From Phaeobacter gallaeciensis (GTDB lineage: Bacteria > Pseudomonadota > Alphaproteobacteria > Rhodobacterales > Rhodobacteraceae), in contig NZ_CP015124.1 of assembly GCF_001678945.1 (NCBI RefSeq), forward strand, positions 1,426,001-1,490,000: a stretch of 64,000 nt of DNA, read 5' to 3'. Below, piece by piece: positions 33,421 to 42,881 of the stretch; the stretch's first letter is position 1, and every line of letters begins with the position of its first letter. Below the pieces are notes generated by a model. The model searched no databases and was not told the DNA's origin. It saw nothing but the letters and a program-made list of their open reading frames with translations. A program made the translations under genes and the position numbers.

Positions 33421-35199
33421 ATGAAAATGACCACCGAGGAAGCCTTTGTCAAAACCCTGCAAATGCATGGGATTGAACATGCTTTCGGGATTATCGGCTC
33501 GGCGATGATGCCGATTTCGGACCTGTTTCCCAAGGCAGGCATCACCTTCTGGGACTGCGCGCATGAAGGAAGCGCCGGCATGATGGCCGATGGCTACACC
33601 CGCGCCACCGGCAAGATGTCGATGATGATCGCCCAGAACGGCCCTGGCATCACCAACTTTGTCACCGCCGTCAAAACCGCCTACTGGAACCACACCCCGC
33701 TGCTGCTGGTCACCCCGCAGGCAGCGAACAAGACCATCGGTCAAGGCGGTTTCCAGGAAGTCGAGCAGATGAAACTGTTCGAGGACATGGTCGCCTATCA
33801 GGAAGAGGTGCGCGATCCCTCCCGCGTGGCCGAAGTTCTGAACCGGGTGATCATGCAGGCCAAACGCGCCTCGGCCCCGGCGCAACTGAACATTCCGCGC
33901 GATATGTGGACCCAGGTCATCGACGTTGCTCTGCCCGCCATCGTCGAATTCGAACGCCCCACCGGGGGCGAAACCGCGCTAGCGCAGGCGGCTGATCTGC
34001 TGTCGAACGCCAAGAACCCGGTGATCCTGAACGGTGCCGGTGTGGTGCTGTCCAAGGGTGGCATCGCCGCCTCCAAGGCGCTGGCAGAACGTCTGGATGC
34101 CCCCGTCTGCGTTGGCTACCAGCACAATGACGCCTTCCCCGGATCGCATCCGCTGTTCGCAGGTCCGCTTGGCTACAACGGCTCCAAGGCCGGTATGGAA
34201 CTGATAAAGGAAGCCGATGTGGTGCTCTGCCTTGGCACCCGGCTCAACCCCTTCTCGACCCTGCCGGGCTACGGCATGGAATACTGGCCCACCGAAGCCA
34301 AGATCATTCAGGTCGACATCAACCCGGACCGGATCGGCCTGACCAAACCGGTGACGGTTGGCATCGTCGGCGATGCCGCCAAGGTGGCCACGACGATCCT
34401 TGACCAGCTGAGCGACAGCGCAGGTGATGAAGGACGCGCAGACCGCAAGGCACGGATCGCCGAAGCCAAATCCCGCTGGGCGCAGCAGCTCAGCTCGATG
34501 GATCACGAGGATGACGATCCCGGCACCACCTGGAATGAACGCGCCCGGGCCGACAAACCGGATTGGATGAGCCCCCGCATGGCCTGGCGCGCAATCCAGT
34601 CGGCGCTGCCCCGCGAGGCGATCATCTCTTCCGACATCGGTAACAACTGCGCCATCGGCAACGCATATCCGTCCTTTGACGAGGGCCGCAAATATCTGGC
34701 GCCGGGACTGTTCGGTCCCTGCGGATACGGTCTGCCTGCCGTGGTCGGCGCCAAGATCGGCTGCCCGGACGTGCCGGTTGTCGGCTTCTCCGGCGACGGT
34801 GCCTTTGGCATCGCCGTGAACGAGCTGACCGCGATCGGCCGCGATGAATGGCCCGCTGTCACTCAGGTGGTATTCCGCAACTACCAGTGGGGCGCAGAGA
34901 AACGGAACTCGACCCTGTGGTTCGATGACAACTTTGTCGGCACCGAGCTGGATCAGCAGGTCTCTTATGCCGGGATCGCCAATGCCTGCGGCCTGAAAGG
35001 CGTCGTCGCCCGCACCATGGACGAGCTGACCGCGGCGTTGGCACAGGCGGTCGAGGACCAGAAGAACGGCATCACCACCCTCATCGAGGCGATGATCAAC
35101 CAGGAACTGGGTGAACCCTTCCGCCGCGACGCCATGAAGAACCCGGTCGAGGTCGCCGGGATCTCTGCCGACGACATGCGTCCGCAGCAGGTCGGCTGA
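33421..35199 (+). CDS. xsc: Sulfoacetaldehyde acetyltransferase
   Basis: A 592-residue thiamine-diphosphate enzyme, normal length. N-terminal PYR domain (about 1-165; DCAHEGSAGMMADGYTRATG holds the catalytic Glu), central domain (about 190-340), and C-terminal PP domain with the ThDP motif GFSGDGAFGIAVNELTAIGR to NYQWGAEKRN (about 457-500). The NYQWGAEKRN stretch is characteristic of Xsc. It turns sulfoacetaldehyde plus phosphate into acetyl phosphate and sulfite. Ribosome site AGGAGA. It leads an operon with the sulfite exporter and ackA genes (5-nt gap, then 1-nt overlap). Confidence 0.96.
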   Translation: MKMTTEEAFVKTLQMHGIEHAFGIIGSAMMPISDLFPKAGITFWDCAHEGSAGMMADGYTRATGKMSMMIAQNGPGITNFVTAVKTAYWNHTPLLLVTPQAANKTIGQGGFQEVEQMKLFEDMVAYQEEVRDPSRVAEVLNRVIMQAKRASAPAQLNIPRDMWTQVIDVALPAIVEFERPTGGETALAQAADLLSNAKNPVILNGAGVVLSKGGIAASKALAERLDAPVCVGYQHNDAFPGSHPLFAGPLGYNGSKAGMELIKEADVVLCLGTRLNPFSTLPGYGMEYWPTEAKIIQVDINPDRIGLTKPVTVGIVGDAAKVATTILDQLSDSAGDEGRADRKARIAEAKSRWAQQLSSMDHEDDDPGTTWNERARADKPDWMSPRMAWRAIQSALPREAIISSDIGNNCAIGNAYPSFDEGRKYLAPGLFGPCGYGLPAVVGAKIGCPDVPVVGFSGDGAFGIAVNELTAIGRDEWPAVTQVVFRNYQWGAEKRNSTLWFDDNFVGTELDQQVSYAGIANACGLKGVVARTMDELTAALAQAVEDQKNGITTLIEAMINQELGEPFRRDAMKNPVEVAGISADDMRPQQVG

Positions 35200-35204
35200 A
35201 CGCA

Positions 35205-35960
35205 ATGACGCTGCCCTTTGATCTGCCATTTGATCTGAATGGAGGTCAGGGCGCCTATCTGGCCGCCGCATTGTTTGTGGCGGCCTTTATCCGTGGCTAT
35301 TCGGGATTTGGCTTCTCGGCGATCTTTATCATTCTGGCAGCGCTGGTGACCAACCCACTGCCGCTGATCCCGGTGGTCTTTGCTTGTGAAATCACGATGA
35401 CCGCCTTTCAGGCGCGCGGCATCCGGCCTCATATCGACTGGCAGCGGGCACTGTTGCTGCTGGGCGGGGCCGCCATTGCCACGGTTCCCGCCATCGCAAT
35501 CATGTCCCGCCTGGGCGAAGATCAGGCCCGGCTTGCCATATCGGCACTTGTGCTGATGCTAAGCCTCATCCTGCTCAGCGGCTGGCAGCTGCGCCGCCCC
35601 ATCGGGGGCAAAGGCAACCTCGGCGTCGGTCTTGTGGCCGGAATTGCCAACAGCGCCGGTGTCGGCGGCCTGCCCGCTGCCGCGTTTCTGACAGCCCAGC
35701 CCATCCCCCCGGCCGTATTCCGCGCCACCATGATCGTGTTTCTGACCGGTATCGACATGATGGCCCTGCCGGTGATGGCGGCAAACGGGCTGACCGGGGT
35801 CGACACGCTTTACGGGGTGCTGCTTGCCTTTCCCATCCTTGGCGCCGGGATCTGGACCGGCAGCCAGCGCTTTGCCAGCGCCGACCAGAAGAATTTCCGC
35901 CGTGGTATCGTGCTGTTGCTGACCGTTCTTTCGGTGCTGAACATCGTGCGGGTGCTCTGA
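35205..35960 (+). CDS. TauE/SafE family membrane protein, probable sulfite exporter
   Basis: A 251-residue protein with about seven to eight hydrophobic segments and the TauE/SafE motifs: GYSGFGFSAIFIILAAL in the first repeat (about 30-47) and GLVAGIANSAGVGGLPAA in the second (about 143-160). Between xsc and ackA, and overlapping ackA by 1 nt (TGATG). Its job is most likely to export the sulfite that Xsc makes, an alternative to oxidation by SoeABC. Similar neighbours have been called TauE or TauZ, so no symbol is fixed here. Confidence 0.88.
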   Translation: MTLPFDLPFDLNGGQGAYLAAALFVAAFIRGYSGFGFSAIFIILAALVTNPLPLIPVVFACEITMTAFQARGIRPHIDWQRALLLLGGAAIATVPAIAIMSRLGEDQARLAISALVLMLSLILLSGWQLRRPIGGKGNLGVGLVAGIANSAGVGGLPAAAFLTAQPIPPAVFRATMIVFLTGIDMMALPVMAANGLTGVDTLYGVLLAFPILGAGIWTGSQRFASADQKNFRRGIVLLLTVLSVLNIVRVL

Positions 35961-37111
35961 TGGCCGATGCACGGGTTCTGATCCTCAATGCCGGATCCTC
36001 TTCCATCAAATTCGCTGTCTTCGACAGCGCGTTCGAAGAGCAGGTGCAGGGTCTTGCCGACGGGATCGGCGGCGCCTCGCGGCTGATCGTGGACGGCGCC
36101 GAGACCGAAATCCCCTTTATCGACCATAAGGCCGCGCTTTCGGGCATCCTGAACGCGCTGGCGGATCGCGGCATCACGGCAGGCAGCTTGACGGCGATAG
36201 GCCACCGGGTGGTGCATGGCGGACGCAACCTGACCGCCCCCACCCGCATCACGCCCGAGGTCCGCGCCGAGATCGCCGATTGCACCCCGCTGGCGCCGCT
36301 GCATAATCCGCACAGCCTGGCCGCCATCGACACCATGGGGGAACTCGCCCCGGACCTGCCGCAGTTCGCCAGTTTCGACACTTCGTTTCACGCCACCAAT
36401 CCCGATGTGGCGACCCGCTATGCCATCCCGCGGATGATCGAGACCAAGGGCATCCGCCGCTATGGCTTCCATGGACTATCCTACGCGGCACTGGTGCGGC
36501 GCCTGCCGGACCTGTCCGAGGAAAAACTGCCCGCACGGCTGCTGGCCTTTCATCTGGGCAATGGCGCCTCGCTTTGTGCCATCCGGGGCGGGCAATCCAT
36601 CGCCACCACCATGGGCTATTCACCGCTGGACGGGCTGACCATGGGTACCCGGTCGGGCGGCATCGATGCCAACGCAGTTCTGCGCCTCGTGGAAGACAAC
36701 GGGCTGGAACGCACCAAGGCGATCCTCAACCACGAAAGCGGGTTGCTGGGCCTATCGGGTGGCAAATCCGACATGCGCAAGCTGATGCTAGACCCCAGCG
36801 CCGACAGCGCCTTTGCCATCGATCACTTCTGCTATTGGACCCTGCGACACGCGGGGAGCCTGATTGCCGCGCTCGAAGGGCTCGACGCCATCGCATTCAC
36901 CGGCGGTATCGGAGAGAACGCCACCGCCATCCGCGCGCGTATTCTGCGGGGCCTTGAATGGATTGGAGTGCGTATGGCCCCCGATGCCAATGAGGCCCTT
37001 CAGATGGCGCTACATTGCCAGTCTTCGGCGGTGAACATCTGGGTGATCCCGGCGGATGAAGAGCGGCAGATCGCGATGGACGCCCTTGCCCTGCTGCCGG
37101 AGGCGGCATGA
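35960..37111 (+). CDS. ackA: Acetate kinase
   Basis: A 383-residue ASKHA-fold kinase. Motifs: LILNAGSSSIKFAVFD (about 5-20), GHRVVHGG (about 75), FDTSFHAT (about 139), GFHGLSY (about 168) and HLGNGASLCAIRGG with MGYSPLDGLTMGTRSGGID (about 197-235). It converts acetyl phosphate plus ADP to acetate and ATP. In the xsc operon it can harvest energy from taurine carbon directly. It starts inside the stop codon of the exporter gene, so it is translationally coupled. Confidence 0.95.
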   Translation: MADARVLILNAGSSSIKFAVFDSAFEEQVQGLADGIGGASRLIVDGAETEIPFIDHKAALSGILNALADRGITAGSLTAIGHRVVHGGRNLTAPTRITPEVRAEIADCTPLAPLHNPHSLAAIDTMGELAPDLPQFASFDTSFHATNPDVATRYAIPRMIETKGIRRYGFHGLSYAALVRRLPDLSEEKLPARLLAFHLGNGASLCAIRGGQSIATTMGYSPLDGLTMGTRSGGIDANAVLRLVEDNGLERTKAILNHESGLLGLSGGKSDMRKLMLDPSADSAFAIDHFCYWTLRHAGSLIAALEGLDAIAFTGGIGENATAIRARILRGLEWIGVRMAPDANEALQMALHCQSSAVNIWVIPADEERQIAMDALALLPEAA

Positions 37112-37130
37112 ACCGCACCCGGCATATCCC

Positions 37131-37982
37131 TCAGACCTGCGCGGCAGTCAGCACCGTGGCGGCGACGATGTCGTCAACGCTGGCGCCCCGGCTAAGATCG
37201 CAGACCGGGCGGGCAAAGCCCTGCAGGAACGGCCCCAGCGCCTGCGCACCTGCCAGTTCCTGGCACAGCTTGTACCCGATATTGCCCGCATCAAGGTTCG
37301 GGAAGATTAGCACGTTGGCATCCAGAGCCTCGATCCCCTTCTTGGCAGCGATGGCACCGTTCAGCGCCGCATCCGCCTGCACCGGCCCAGCAAAGCCTGC
37401 AAGCTCGGCTGCTTCGCGCACCCGCGCCACGCTGTCGCCGTCACCCGATGTGCCGGTGGAAAAGGACAGCATCGCCACCCGCGCCGTGCCCAGCAGGGCC
37501 TTGGCGGAGGCCGCCGAAGCGCGTGCGATATCGGCAAGTTGCGCCGCATCGGGTGCCACATTTACCGCGCAGTCAGCAAAGACCAGTTCGCGCCCACCCG
37601 GAAACACCATCAGGAAGAACGACGAGGGCAAGGACACCCCGTCGGCCAGCCCGATACCGATGCTGGCGGCCTCGATCACCCGGCGGGTGGGAACATCCGC
37701 GCCTGCGACCATCGCATCTGCCTCGCCCAGCGCAACCATCGCGGCGGCGCGGTACAAGGGTTTGGAAACCATGCGTTTTGCGATCACCTCTTTCAGACCG
37801 CGCGCGGTAACCAAGGCCTCCACATGGGCCTCGGACGGCTCCGCCAGCGGCAAGGGTTCGCACAGGCCTTCGGCCCGCAGGCGCTGCGTGGCCTCTGCCA
37901 CCCGTGCGTCTTCCATTTCCGGGAAAACCACCCGCGCCCGCCGTGCCTTTGCCGCTTCAAATGCATTTTCCAGAACAGTCAT
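37131..37982 (-). CDS. pta: Phosphate acetyltransferase, short form, antisense to the rest of the island
   Basis: A 283-residue PTA_PTB domain protein (catalytic domain only, a little shorter than the usual 320-330). Start MTVLENAFEAAKARRARVVF at 37982 has AGGGAG 6 nt upstream; a GTG at 38000 would span that site. Motifs: ADAMVAGADVPTRRVIEAA (about 85-103), RVAMLSFSTGTSGDGDS (about 180) and NVLIFPNLDAGNIGYKLCQE (about 224). It makes acetyl-CoA from acetyl phosphate and CoA. It is convergent with ackA (19 nt) and its start is 33 nt from that of the citrate synthase gene on the other strand. Confidence 0.92.
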   Translation of the reverse strand: MTVLENAFEAAKARRARVVFPEMEDARVAEATQRLRAEGLCEPLPLAEPSEAHVEALVTARGLKEVIAKRMVSKPLYRAAAMVALGEADAMVAGADVPTRRVIEAASIGIGLADGVSLPSSFFLMVFPGGRELVFADCAVNVAPDAAQLADIARASAASAKALLGTARVAMLSFSTGTSGDGDSVARVREAAELAGFAGPVQADAALNGAIAAKKGIEALDANVLIFPNLDAGNIGYKLCQELAGAQALGPFLQGFARPVCDLSRGASVDDIVAATVLTAAQV

Positions 37983-38015
37983 ATCATTCTCCCTTGCCAC
38001 ACGAAGGAGCCAGCA

Positions 38016-39149
38016 ATGAGCGAAAACGTCAAGATCAACCGCGGCCTGAAGGGCGTCTACTTTGAACGCTCCGGCGTTTCAGATATTGATGGGGCCAAGG
38101 GCGAGCTGAGCTATCGCGGCTATTCCATCCACGATCTGGCTACCCATTCCACCTTTGAAGAGGTCTGTTACCTGCTGATCTACGGCGAGCTGCCAACCGC
38201 AGGGCAACTGGCGGATTTCGATGCCGATCTGAAAGCGGCGCGGGTGCTGCCGGATGAGATCCACGCAATCATCCGCGCCTGCAAGGACGGCCACCCGATG
38301 GATGTGCTGCGCACCTGTGTGTCGGCCCTTGCAGCGTTAGAGCCTGCCAGCCAGCAGGTCGGCGAGGAGGCCTTCCTCGCCAATGGCGTGCGTCTGACCA
38401 GCCAGGTGCCGATGATCATCGCCGCGCATGAAGCAATCCGCAACGGCCGCGATCCCGTGGCGCCCGACATGACCCTTGGCCATGCAGCCAACTGGCTGTG
38501 GATGCTGAAGGAAGAGAAACCCAGCGCGGATGCCGCGCGCCTGGCGGATGTGGATTTCATTCTGCACGCCGAACACGGCTCCAACGCCTCCAGCTTTGCT
38601 GCCCGCGTCACAGTGGGTACCGAGGCTAATCTTCATGGCGCCATCGTCACGGCGCTGTCGACCCTCGCAGGTCCGGCCCATGGCGGCGCCGCCGAGGACG
38701 TGATGAAAATGGTGCATGAGATCGGCACCCCGGACAAGGCCGCCGTCTACGTGAAGGCCAAGCGAGCGGCGAAAGAAGCCGTCACCGGCTTTGGCCACCG
38801 GGTCTACCGCAAGGAAGATCCCCGCGCTCGCCACATGCGCGAAGGCGTGCGCAAGCTGGGCGAGGAAATGGGCGCCCCCGAGTGGTATGAAATCCTACAG
38901 GCGGTGGTCGAGGCCATGTCTCCCTATGCGCGCCACGGGCTCAATGTGAATGTCGATTTCTATTCCGGCGTGATCTACCAGCTGCACGGCATCCCGATGG
39001 ACCTATACGTGCCGATCTTTGCCATCGGGCGCATGCCAGGCTGGGTGATCCAATGCATCGAGCAACAGCGCGGCAATATCCTGATCCGACCGCTGACGCT
39101 GTACAACGGGCCGGAACTGCGCGGTTATGTGCCGATTGCAGATCGCTGA
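38016..39149 (+). CDS. Citrate synthase (short, 377 aa) encoded in the taurine island
   Basis: A 377-residue citrate/2-methylcitrate synthase family protein. Start at 38016 with GAAGGAG 6 nt upstream. It begins NRGLKGVYFERSGVSDIDG and has the catalytic residues in HAEHGSNASSFAARV (about 190), PAHGGAAEDV (about 226), GFGHRVYRKEDPR (about 262) and NVNVDFYSG (about 313). The short length and opening resemble the Gram-positive/second-isozyme group rather than the 430-residue hexameric proteobacterial GltA. In this place it should condense acetyl-CoA from Xsc-Pta with oxaloacetate. A methylcitrate synthase role cannot be ruled out, but no prp genes are near. Confidence 0.85.
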   Translation: MSENVKINRGLKGVYFERSGVSDIDGAKGELSYRGYSIHDLATHSTFEEVCYLLIYGELPTAGQLADFDADLKAARVLPDEIHAIIRACKDGHPMDVLRTCVSALAALEPASQQVGEEAFLANGVRLTSQVPMIIAAHEAIRNGRDPVAPDMTLGHAANWLWMLKEEKPSADAARLADVDFILHAEHGSNASSFAARVTVGTEANLHGAIVTALSTLAGPAHGGAAEDVMKMVHEIGTPDKAAVYVKAKRAAKEAVTGFGHRVYRKEDPRARHMREGVRKLGEEMGAPEWYEILQAVVEAMSPYARHGLNVNVDFYSGVIYQLHGIPMDLYVPIFAIGRMPGWVIQCIEQQRGNILIRPLTLYNGPELRGYVPIADR

Positions 39150-39178
39150 TCCCCACCAATACGATTTCAAAGAACAGA

Positions 39179-39200
39179 TTCCCGGAAGAGCCGGGAAAAA
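39179..39200 (+). terminator. Terminator-like hairpin after the citrate synthase gene
   Basis: TTCCCGG/CCGGGAA (39179-39185 and 39191-39197) with a 5-nt loop, 29 nt after the stop. There is no T-run on the plus strand, only an A-rich tail, so strength is doubtful. Confidence 0.4.
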
Positions 39201-39267
39201 CAGAAAACTCTCGCGCAGCAGACTGATCCGACCTAGCCTGCCCCGACGCGACGAACAGGGATGACCC

Positions 39268-42102
39268 ATGGGTTTCAACCAGCCTCAGATCGACACCTCG
39301 CCCCCGGTTTCCGAGGAGATCCGCCAGACCACCTGCTACATGTGCGCCTGCCGCTGCGGCATCAACGTTCATATGAAGACCGGCAGCGATGGCAAGAAAC
39401 AGGTCGCCTATATCGAGGGCAACCGCGACCACCCGGTGAACAAGGGTGTCCTTTGCGCGAAGGGCAGCGCTGGCATCATGCAGCACAACGCGCCCTCGCG
39501 GCTGCGTGCGCCGCTGAAACGGGTCGGCCCGCGCGGGTCAGGACAGTTCGAGGAAGTCACCTGGGACGAGGCGCTGGATCTGGCGGCCTCATGGATGGAG
39601 CCGCTGCGCAAAACTGCACCAGAAAAGCTGGCGTTTTTCACCGGCCGCGATCAGTCGCAGAGCTTCACCAGTTTCTGGGCGCAGAATTTCGGCACCCCCA
39701 ACTATGCCGCGCACGGCGGCTTCTGCTCGGTCAATATGGCGACGGCTGGCATCTACACCATGGGCGGTGCCTTCTGGGAGTTCGGCCAGCCCGACTGGGA
39801 CCACACCAAGCTGTTCATGCTGTTCGGCGTGGCCGAGGATCACGACAGCAACCCGATCAAGATGGGTATCGGCCAGATCAAGGCGCGCGGCGCGCAGGTG
39901 ATCGGCGTCAACCCGATCCGCACCGGCTATAACGCAGTGGCGGATGACTGGGTCGGCATCACACCGGGCACCGACGGGCTGTTCATCCTCTCCATGGTGC
40001 ATGTGCTGCTGAAGGCCGGGAAGATCGATCTTGATTATCTCAGCCGCTTTACCAATGCGCCGGTGCTGGTGAATGCCAGTGACGGCCCTGAACAGGGCCT
40101 GTTCCTGCGCGATGAGACCGGCAAGGAGTTGTTGATCGACCGCAATACCGGCAAGCTGACGCCCTTTGACCAGCCAGGCGTACGCCCGGACCTGCATGCC
40201 ACCTATCGCCATGCCGGTGTCACCCACAGGCCGGTGTTCCACCTGATGGCAGAACGGTATCTGTCTGATGACTACGCCCCTGAAACCGTGGCCGAGCAAT
40301 GCGGTATCCCCGCCAGTCGCATCCGCGCCATCGCCGCTGAAATTGCCCGTGTCGCCTTTGACGAGGCGTTCGAGCTTGATCAGGAGTGGACCGATTTCCG
40401 CGGCGAGACTCACAAGACGATGGTGGGGCGCCCAGTGTCCTTCCACTCCATGCGCGGGGTGTCTGCTCATGCCAACGGGTTCCAGACCTGCCGCGCGCTG
40501 CACGTCCTGCAGATCCTTCTGGGCACGGTCGAGGTCCCCGGCGGCTTCCGCTTTAAACCGCCCTACCCCAAGCCCGCGACCGCGCATCCCAAACCGCACT
40601 GCGGCGTGAAACCCGACTGCGCGCTGGATGGCCCGCATCTGGGGTTTGTGCATGGCCCCGATGATCTGGCCCTGTGCAAAGACGGCAGCCCGGCCCGCAT
40701 CGACAAGGCTTTCACCTGGGAAAACCCGATGAGCGCCCATGGCCTCATGCATATGGTGATCTCCAACGCCCATGCAGGCGATCCATACAAGATCGACACA
40801 CTGTTCATGTATATGGCGAATATGTCGTGGAACTCCTCGATGAACACCCGCGGGGTGATCGAGATGCTGACCGACACGGACGAGGACGGCGAGTATGTCA
40901 TTCCGCGCATCATCTACTCGGACGCCTATTCATCGGAAATGGTGGCCTATGCCGACCTGATCCTGCCTGACACCACCTATCTGGAGCGGCACGATTGCAT
41001 CTCGCTGCTGGATCGCCCGATCTGCGAGGCGGATGCCGCCGCCGATGCCATCCGCTGGCCGGTGGTGGAACCGGACCGGGATGTGCGCGGGTTCCAGACC
41101 GCGCTGGTGCAGCTGGCGAACCGGATGAAACTGCCCGGTTTCACCAATGAGGACGGCAGCGCGAAATATCAGGATTACGCCGATTATATCGTCAACCACG
41201 AGCGTAAGCCCGGCATCGGCCCGCTGGCGGGATGGCGCGGCGATGGCGAACAGTCCGGGCGCGGCGCGGTGAACCCTGAACAACTCGACCGCTATATCGA
41301 AAATGGCGGATTTCACGTCAGCCACATCCCGGATGCGGCGCTCTATTACAAACCGTGGAACAGCGCCTATCAGGACTGGGCCGTGGGCATGGGGATCTAT
41401 GACAAGCCCGAACCCTATCTGTTCCAGCTGTATGTGGAGCCGATGCGGAAATTCCAGCTGGCCGCCGAAGGATATGGGGAGCGCCAGCCGCCAGACCATC
41501 TGCGCAAGCGGATCAAGGCCACCATGGATCCGCTGCCGATCTGGTACGAAACAGACCAGCAGGGCAACGAAGGGTTCACCGTCAACGCCCTCACCCAGCG
41601 TCCGATGGCGATGTATCATTCCTGGGGCAGCCAGAACGCCTGGCTGCGGCAATTGCACGGGCGTAATCCCCTGTATGTGCCAACCAAACTGATGCAGCAA
41701 AACGGCTTGTCGGATGGCGACTGGGCGCGGGTCACCTCTCCGCACGGAGAGATCACCGTGCCGGTGATGGAGATGGCTGCGCTCAATGAAAACACGGTCT
41801 GGACCTGGAACGCCATCGGCAAGCGCAAAGGCGCCTGGGCGCTGGATGAAAACGCGCCGGAAGCGACAAAGGGCTTCCTGCTCAATCACCTGATCCACGA
41901 GCTTTTGCCACCCAAGGGCGATGGTCTTCGCTGGGCAAACTCGGACCCGATCACCGGACAGGCGGCCTGGTTCGATCTGAAGGTGAAGATCGAAAAGGCC
42001 GCCCCGCCGGATGGCATCGCAGAAAGCCAACCCGCGCTTGATCCGATTGCATCTCCGGTGGGCACCGGTCCGGACAAACTGACATGGAAGGTAGGCAAAT
42101 GA
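39268..42102 (+). CDS. soeA: Sulfite dehydrogenase SoeA, molybdopterin-guanine-dinucleotide catalytic subunit
   Basis: A 944-residue DMSO-reductase-family protein. The N-terminus has no Tat signal and binds a [4Fe-4S] cluster through Cys23, Cys26, Cys30 and about Cys63 (TTCYMCACRCG and GVLCAKG). Molybdopterin domains follow, with the likely Mo-ligand loop at HGGFCSVNMATAG (about 149-161), and a C-terminal dinucleotide-binding domain (about 780-900). Absence of a Tat signal, with soeB and soeC directly downstream, fits the cytoplasm-facing sulfite dehydrogenase that oxidises sulfite to sulfate. Xsc upstream makes the sulfite. Confidence 0.9.
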   Translation: MGFNQPQIDTSPPVSEEIRQTTCYMCACRCGINVHMKTGSDGKKQVAYIEGNRDHPVNKGVLCAKGSAGIMQHNAPSRLRAPLKRVGPRGSGQFEEVTWDEALDLAASWMEPLRKTAPEKLAFFTGRDQSQSFTSFWAQNFGTPNYAAHGGFCSVNMATAGIYTMGGAFWEFGQPDWDHTKLFMLFGVAEDHDSNPIKMGIGQIKARGAQVIGVNPIRTGYNAVADDWVGITPGTDGLFILSMVHVLLKAGKIDLDYLSRFTNAPVLVNASDGPEQGLFLRDETGKELLIDRNTGKLTPFDQPGVRPDLHATYRHAGVTHRPVFHLMAERYLSDDYAPETVAEQCGIPASRIRAIAAEIARVAFDEAFELDQEWTDFRGETHKTMVGRPVSFHSMRGVSAHANGFQTCRALHVLQILLGTVEVPGGFRFKPPYPKPATAHPKPHCGVKPDCALDGPHLGFVHGPDDLALCKDGSPARIDKAFTWENPMSAHGLMHMVISNAHAGDPYKIDTLFMYMANMSWNSSMNTRGVIEMLTDTDEDGEYVIPRIIYSDAYSSEMVAYADLILPDTTYLERHDCISLLDRPICEADAAADAIRWPVVEPDRDVRGFQTALVQLANRMKLPGFTNEDGSAKYQDYADYIVNHERKPGIGPLAGWRGDGEQSGRGAVNPEQLDRYIENGGFHVSHIPDAALYYKPWNSAYQDWAVGMGIYDKPEPYLFQLYVEPMRKFQLAAEGYGERQPPDHLRKRIKATMDPLPIWYETDQQGNEGFTVNALTQRPMAMYHSWGSQNAWLRQLHGRNPLYVPTKLMQQNGLSDGDWARVTSPHGEITVPVMEMAALNENTVWTWNAIGKRKGAWALDENAPEATKGFLLNHLIHELLPPKGDGLRWANSDPITGQAAWFDLKVKIEKAAPPDGIAESQPALDPIASPVGTGPDKLTWKVGK

Positions 42103-42881
42103 CCGAGCTTCCCACACAGACAAATCGCAAGATGGGGCTGGTGATCGATCTGGACACCTGCGTCGGCTGCCATGCCTGCGTGATCTCCTGCAAAGGCTGG
42201 AACACCGAAAACTACGGCGCGCCGCTGTCGGATCAGGATCCCTATGGCGCCGATCCCTCGGGTACCTTCCTCAACCGGGTGCATTCCTATGAGGTACAGC
42301 CACAGGCCACAGGCGCCCAGCCCGCCCCCGCTGCGCAACTGGTGCATTTCCCGAAATCCTGCCTGCATTGCGAAGACGCACCCTGCGTCACCGTCTGCCC
42401 CACCGGCGCCAGCTACAAGCGGGTCGAGGATGGCATCGTTCTGGTCAACGAAAGCGATTGTATCGGCTGCGGCCTTTGTGCCTGGTCCTGCCCCTATGGC
42501 GCGCGTGAGCTGGATCTGGCTGAGGGGGTGATGAAGAAATGCACCCTTTGCGTGGACCGAATCTATAACGACAACCTGCCCGAAGAGGATCGCGTGCCCT
42601 CCTGCGTGCGCACCTGCCCGGCGGGCGCGCGGCATTTCGGGGATCTCGGCGATCCGGACAGCGAGGTTTCTCAAATGGTTGCGGAGCGCGGCGGCATGGA
42701 CCTGATGCCGGAAATGGGCACCAAGCCTGTGAACAAATACCTGCCGCCCCGCCCCAAGGACCGGATCGAGGATCAGATCGACGTGCTGGCGCCGCTTCTG
42801 GCACCGGTCGCGGAGGGAGCCAGCGGTTTCCTCGGCTGGCTCGACAGGGCGCTTGATAAATTGCCCGGAGGAGACAGCTGA
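42099..42881 (+). CDS. soeB: SoeB, four-cluster [4Fe-4S] ferredoxin subunit
   Basis: A 260-residue protein overlapping soeA by 4 nt (ATGA). Start at 42099, MTELPTQTNRKMGLVIDLDT. Four cysteine groups are readable: DTCVGCHACVISCKGWN (about 20-36), CLHCEDAPCVTVCPTGA (about 88-104), CIGCGLCAWSCPYGA (about 124-138) and CTLCVDRI with SCVRTCPAGA (about 148-182). It carries electrons from SoeA to the membrane subunit. DmsB/NrfC/PsrB relatives share this plan. Confidence 0.93.
   Translation: MTELPTQTNRKMGLVIDLDTCVGCHACVISCKGWNTENYGAPLSDQDPYGADPSGTFLNRVHSYEVQPQATGAQPAPAAQLVHFPKSCLHCEDAPCVTVCPTGASYKRVEDGIVLVNESDCIGCGLCAWSCPYGARELDLAEGVMKKCTLCVDRIYNDNLPEEDRVPSCVRTCPAGARHFGDLGDPDSEVSQMVAERGGMDLMPEMGTKPVNKYLPPRPKDRIEDQIDVLAPLLAPVAEGASGFLGWLDRALDKLPGGDS

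Noticed and set aside
38016-39149. 2-methylcitrate synthase of propionate catabolism.
   Set aside because: No prpB, prpD or prpE is nearby, and the flanking pta and xsc supply acetyl groups. The possibility stays open at low weight.
39228-39237. GACCTAG upstream of soeA as a TauR half-site.
   Set aside because: Only seven of ten positions fit and there is no partner 22-23 bp away.
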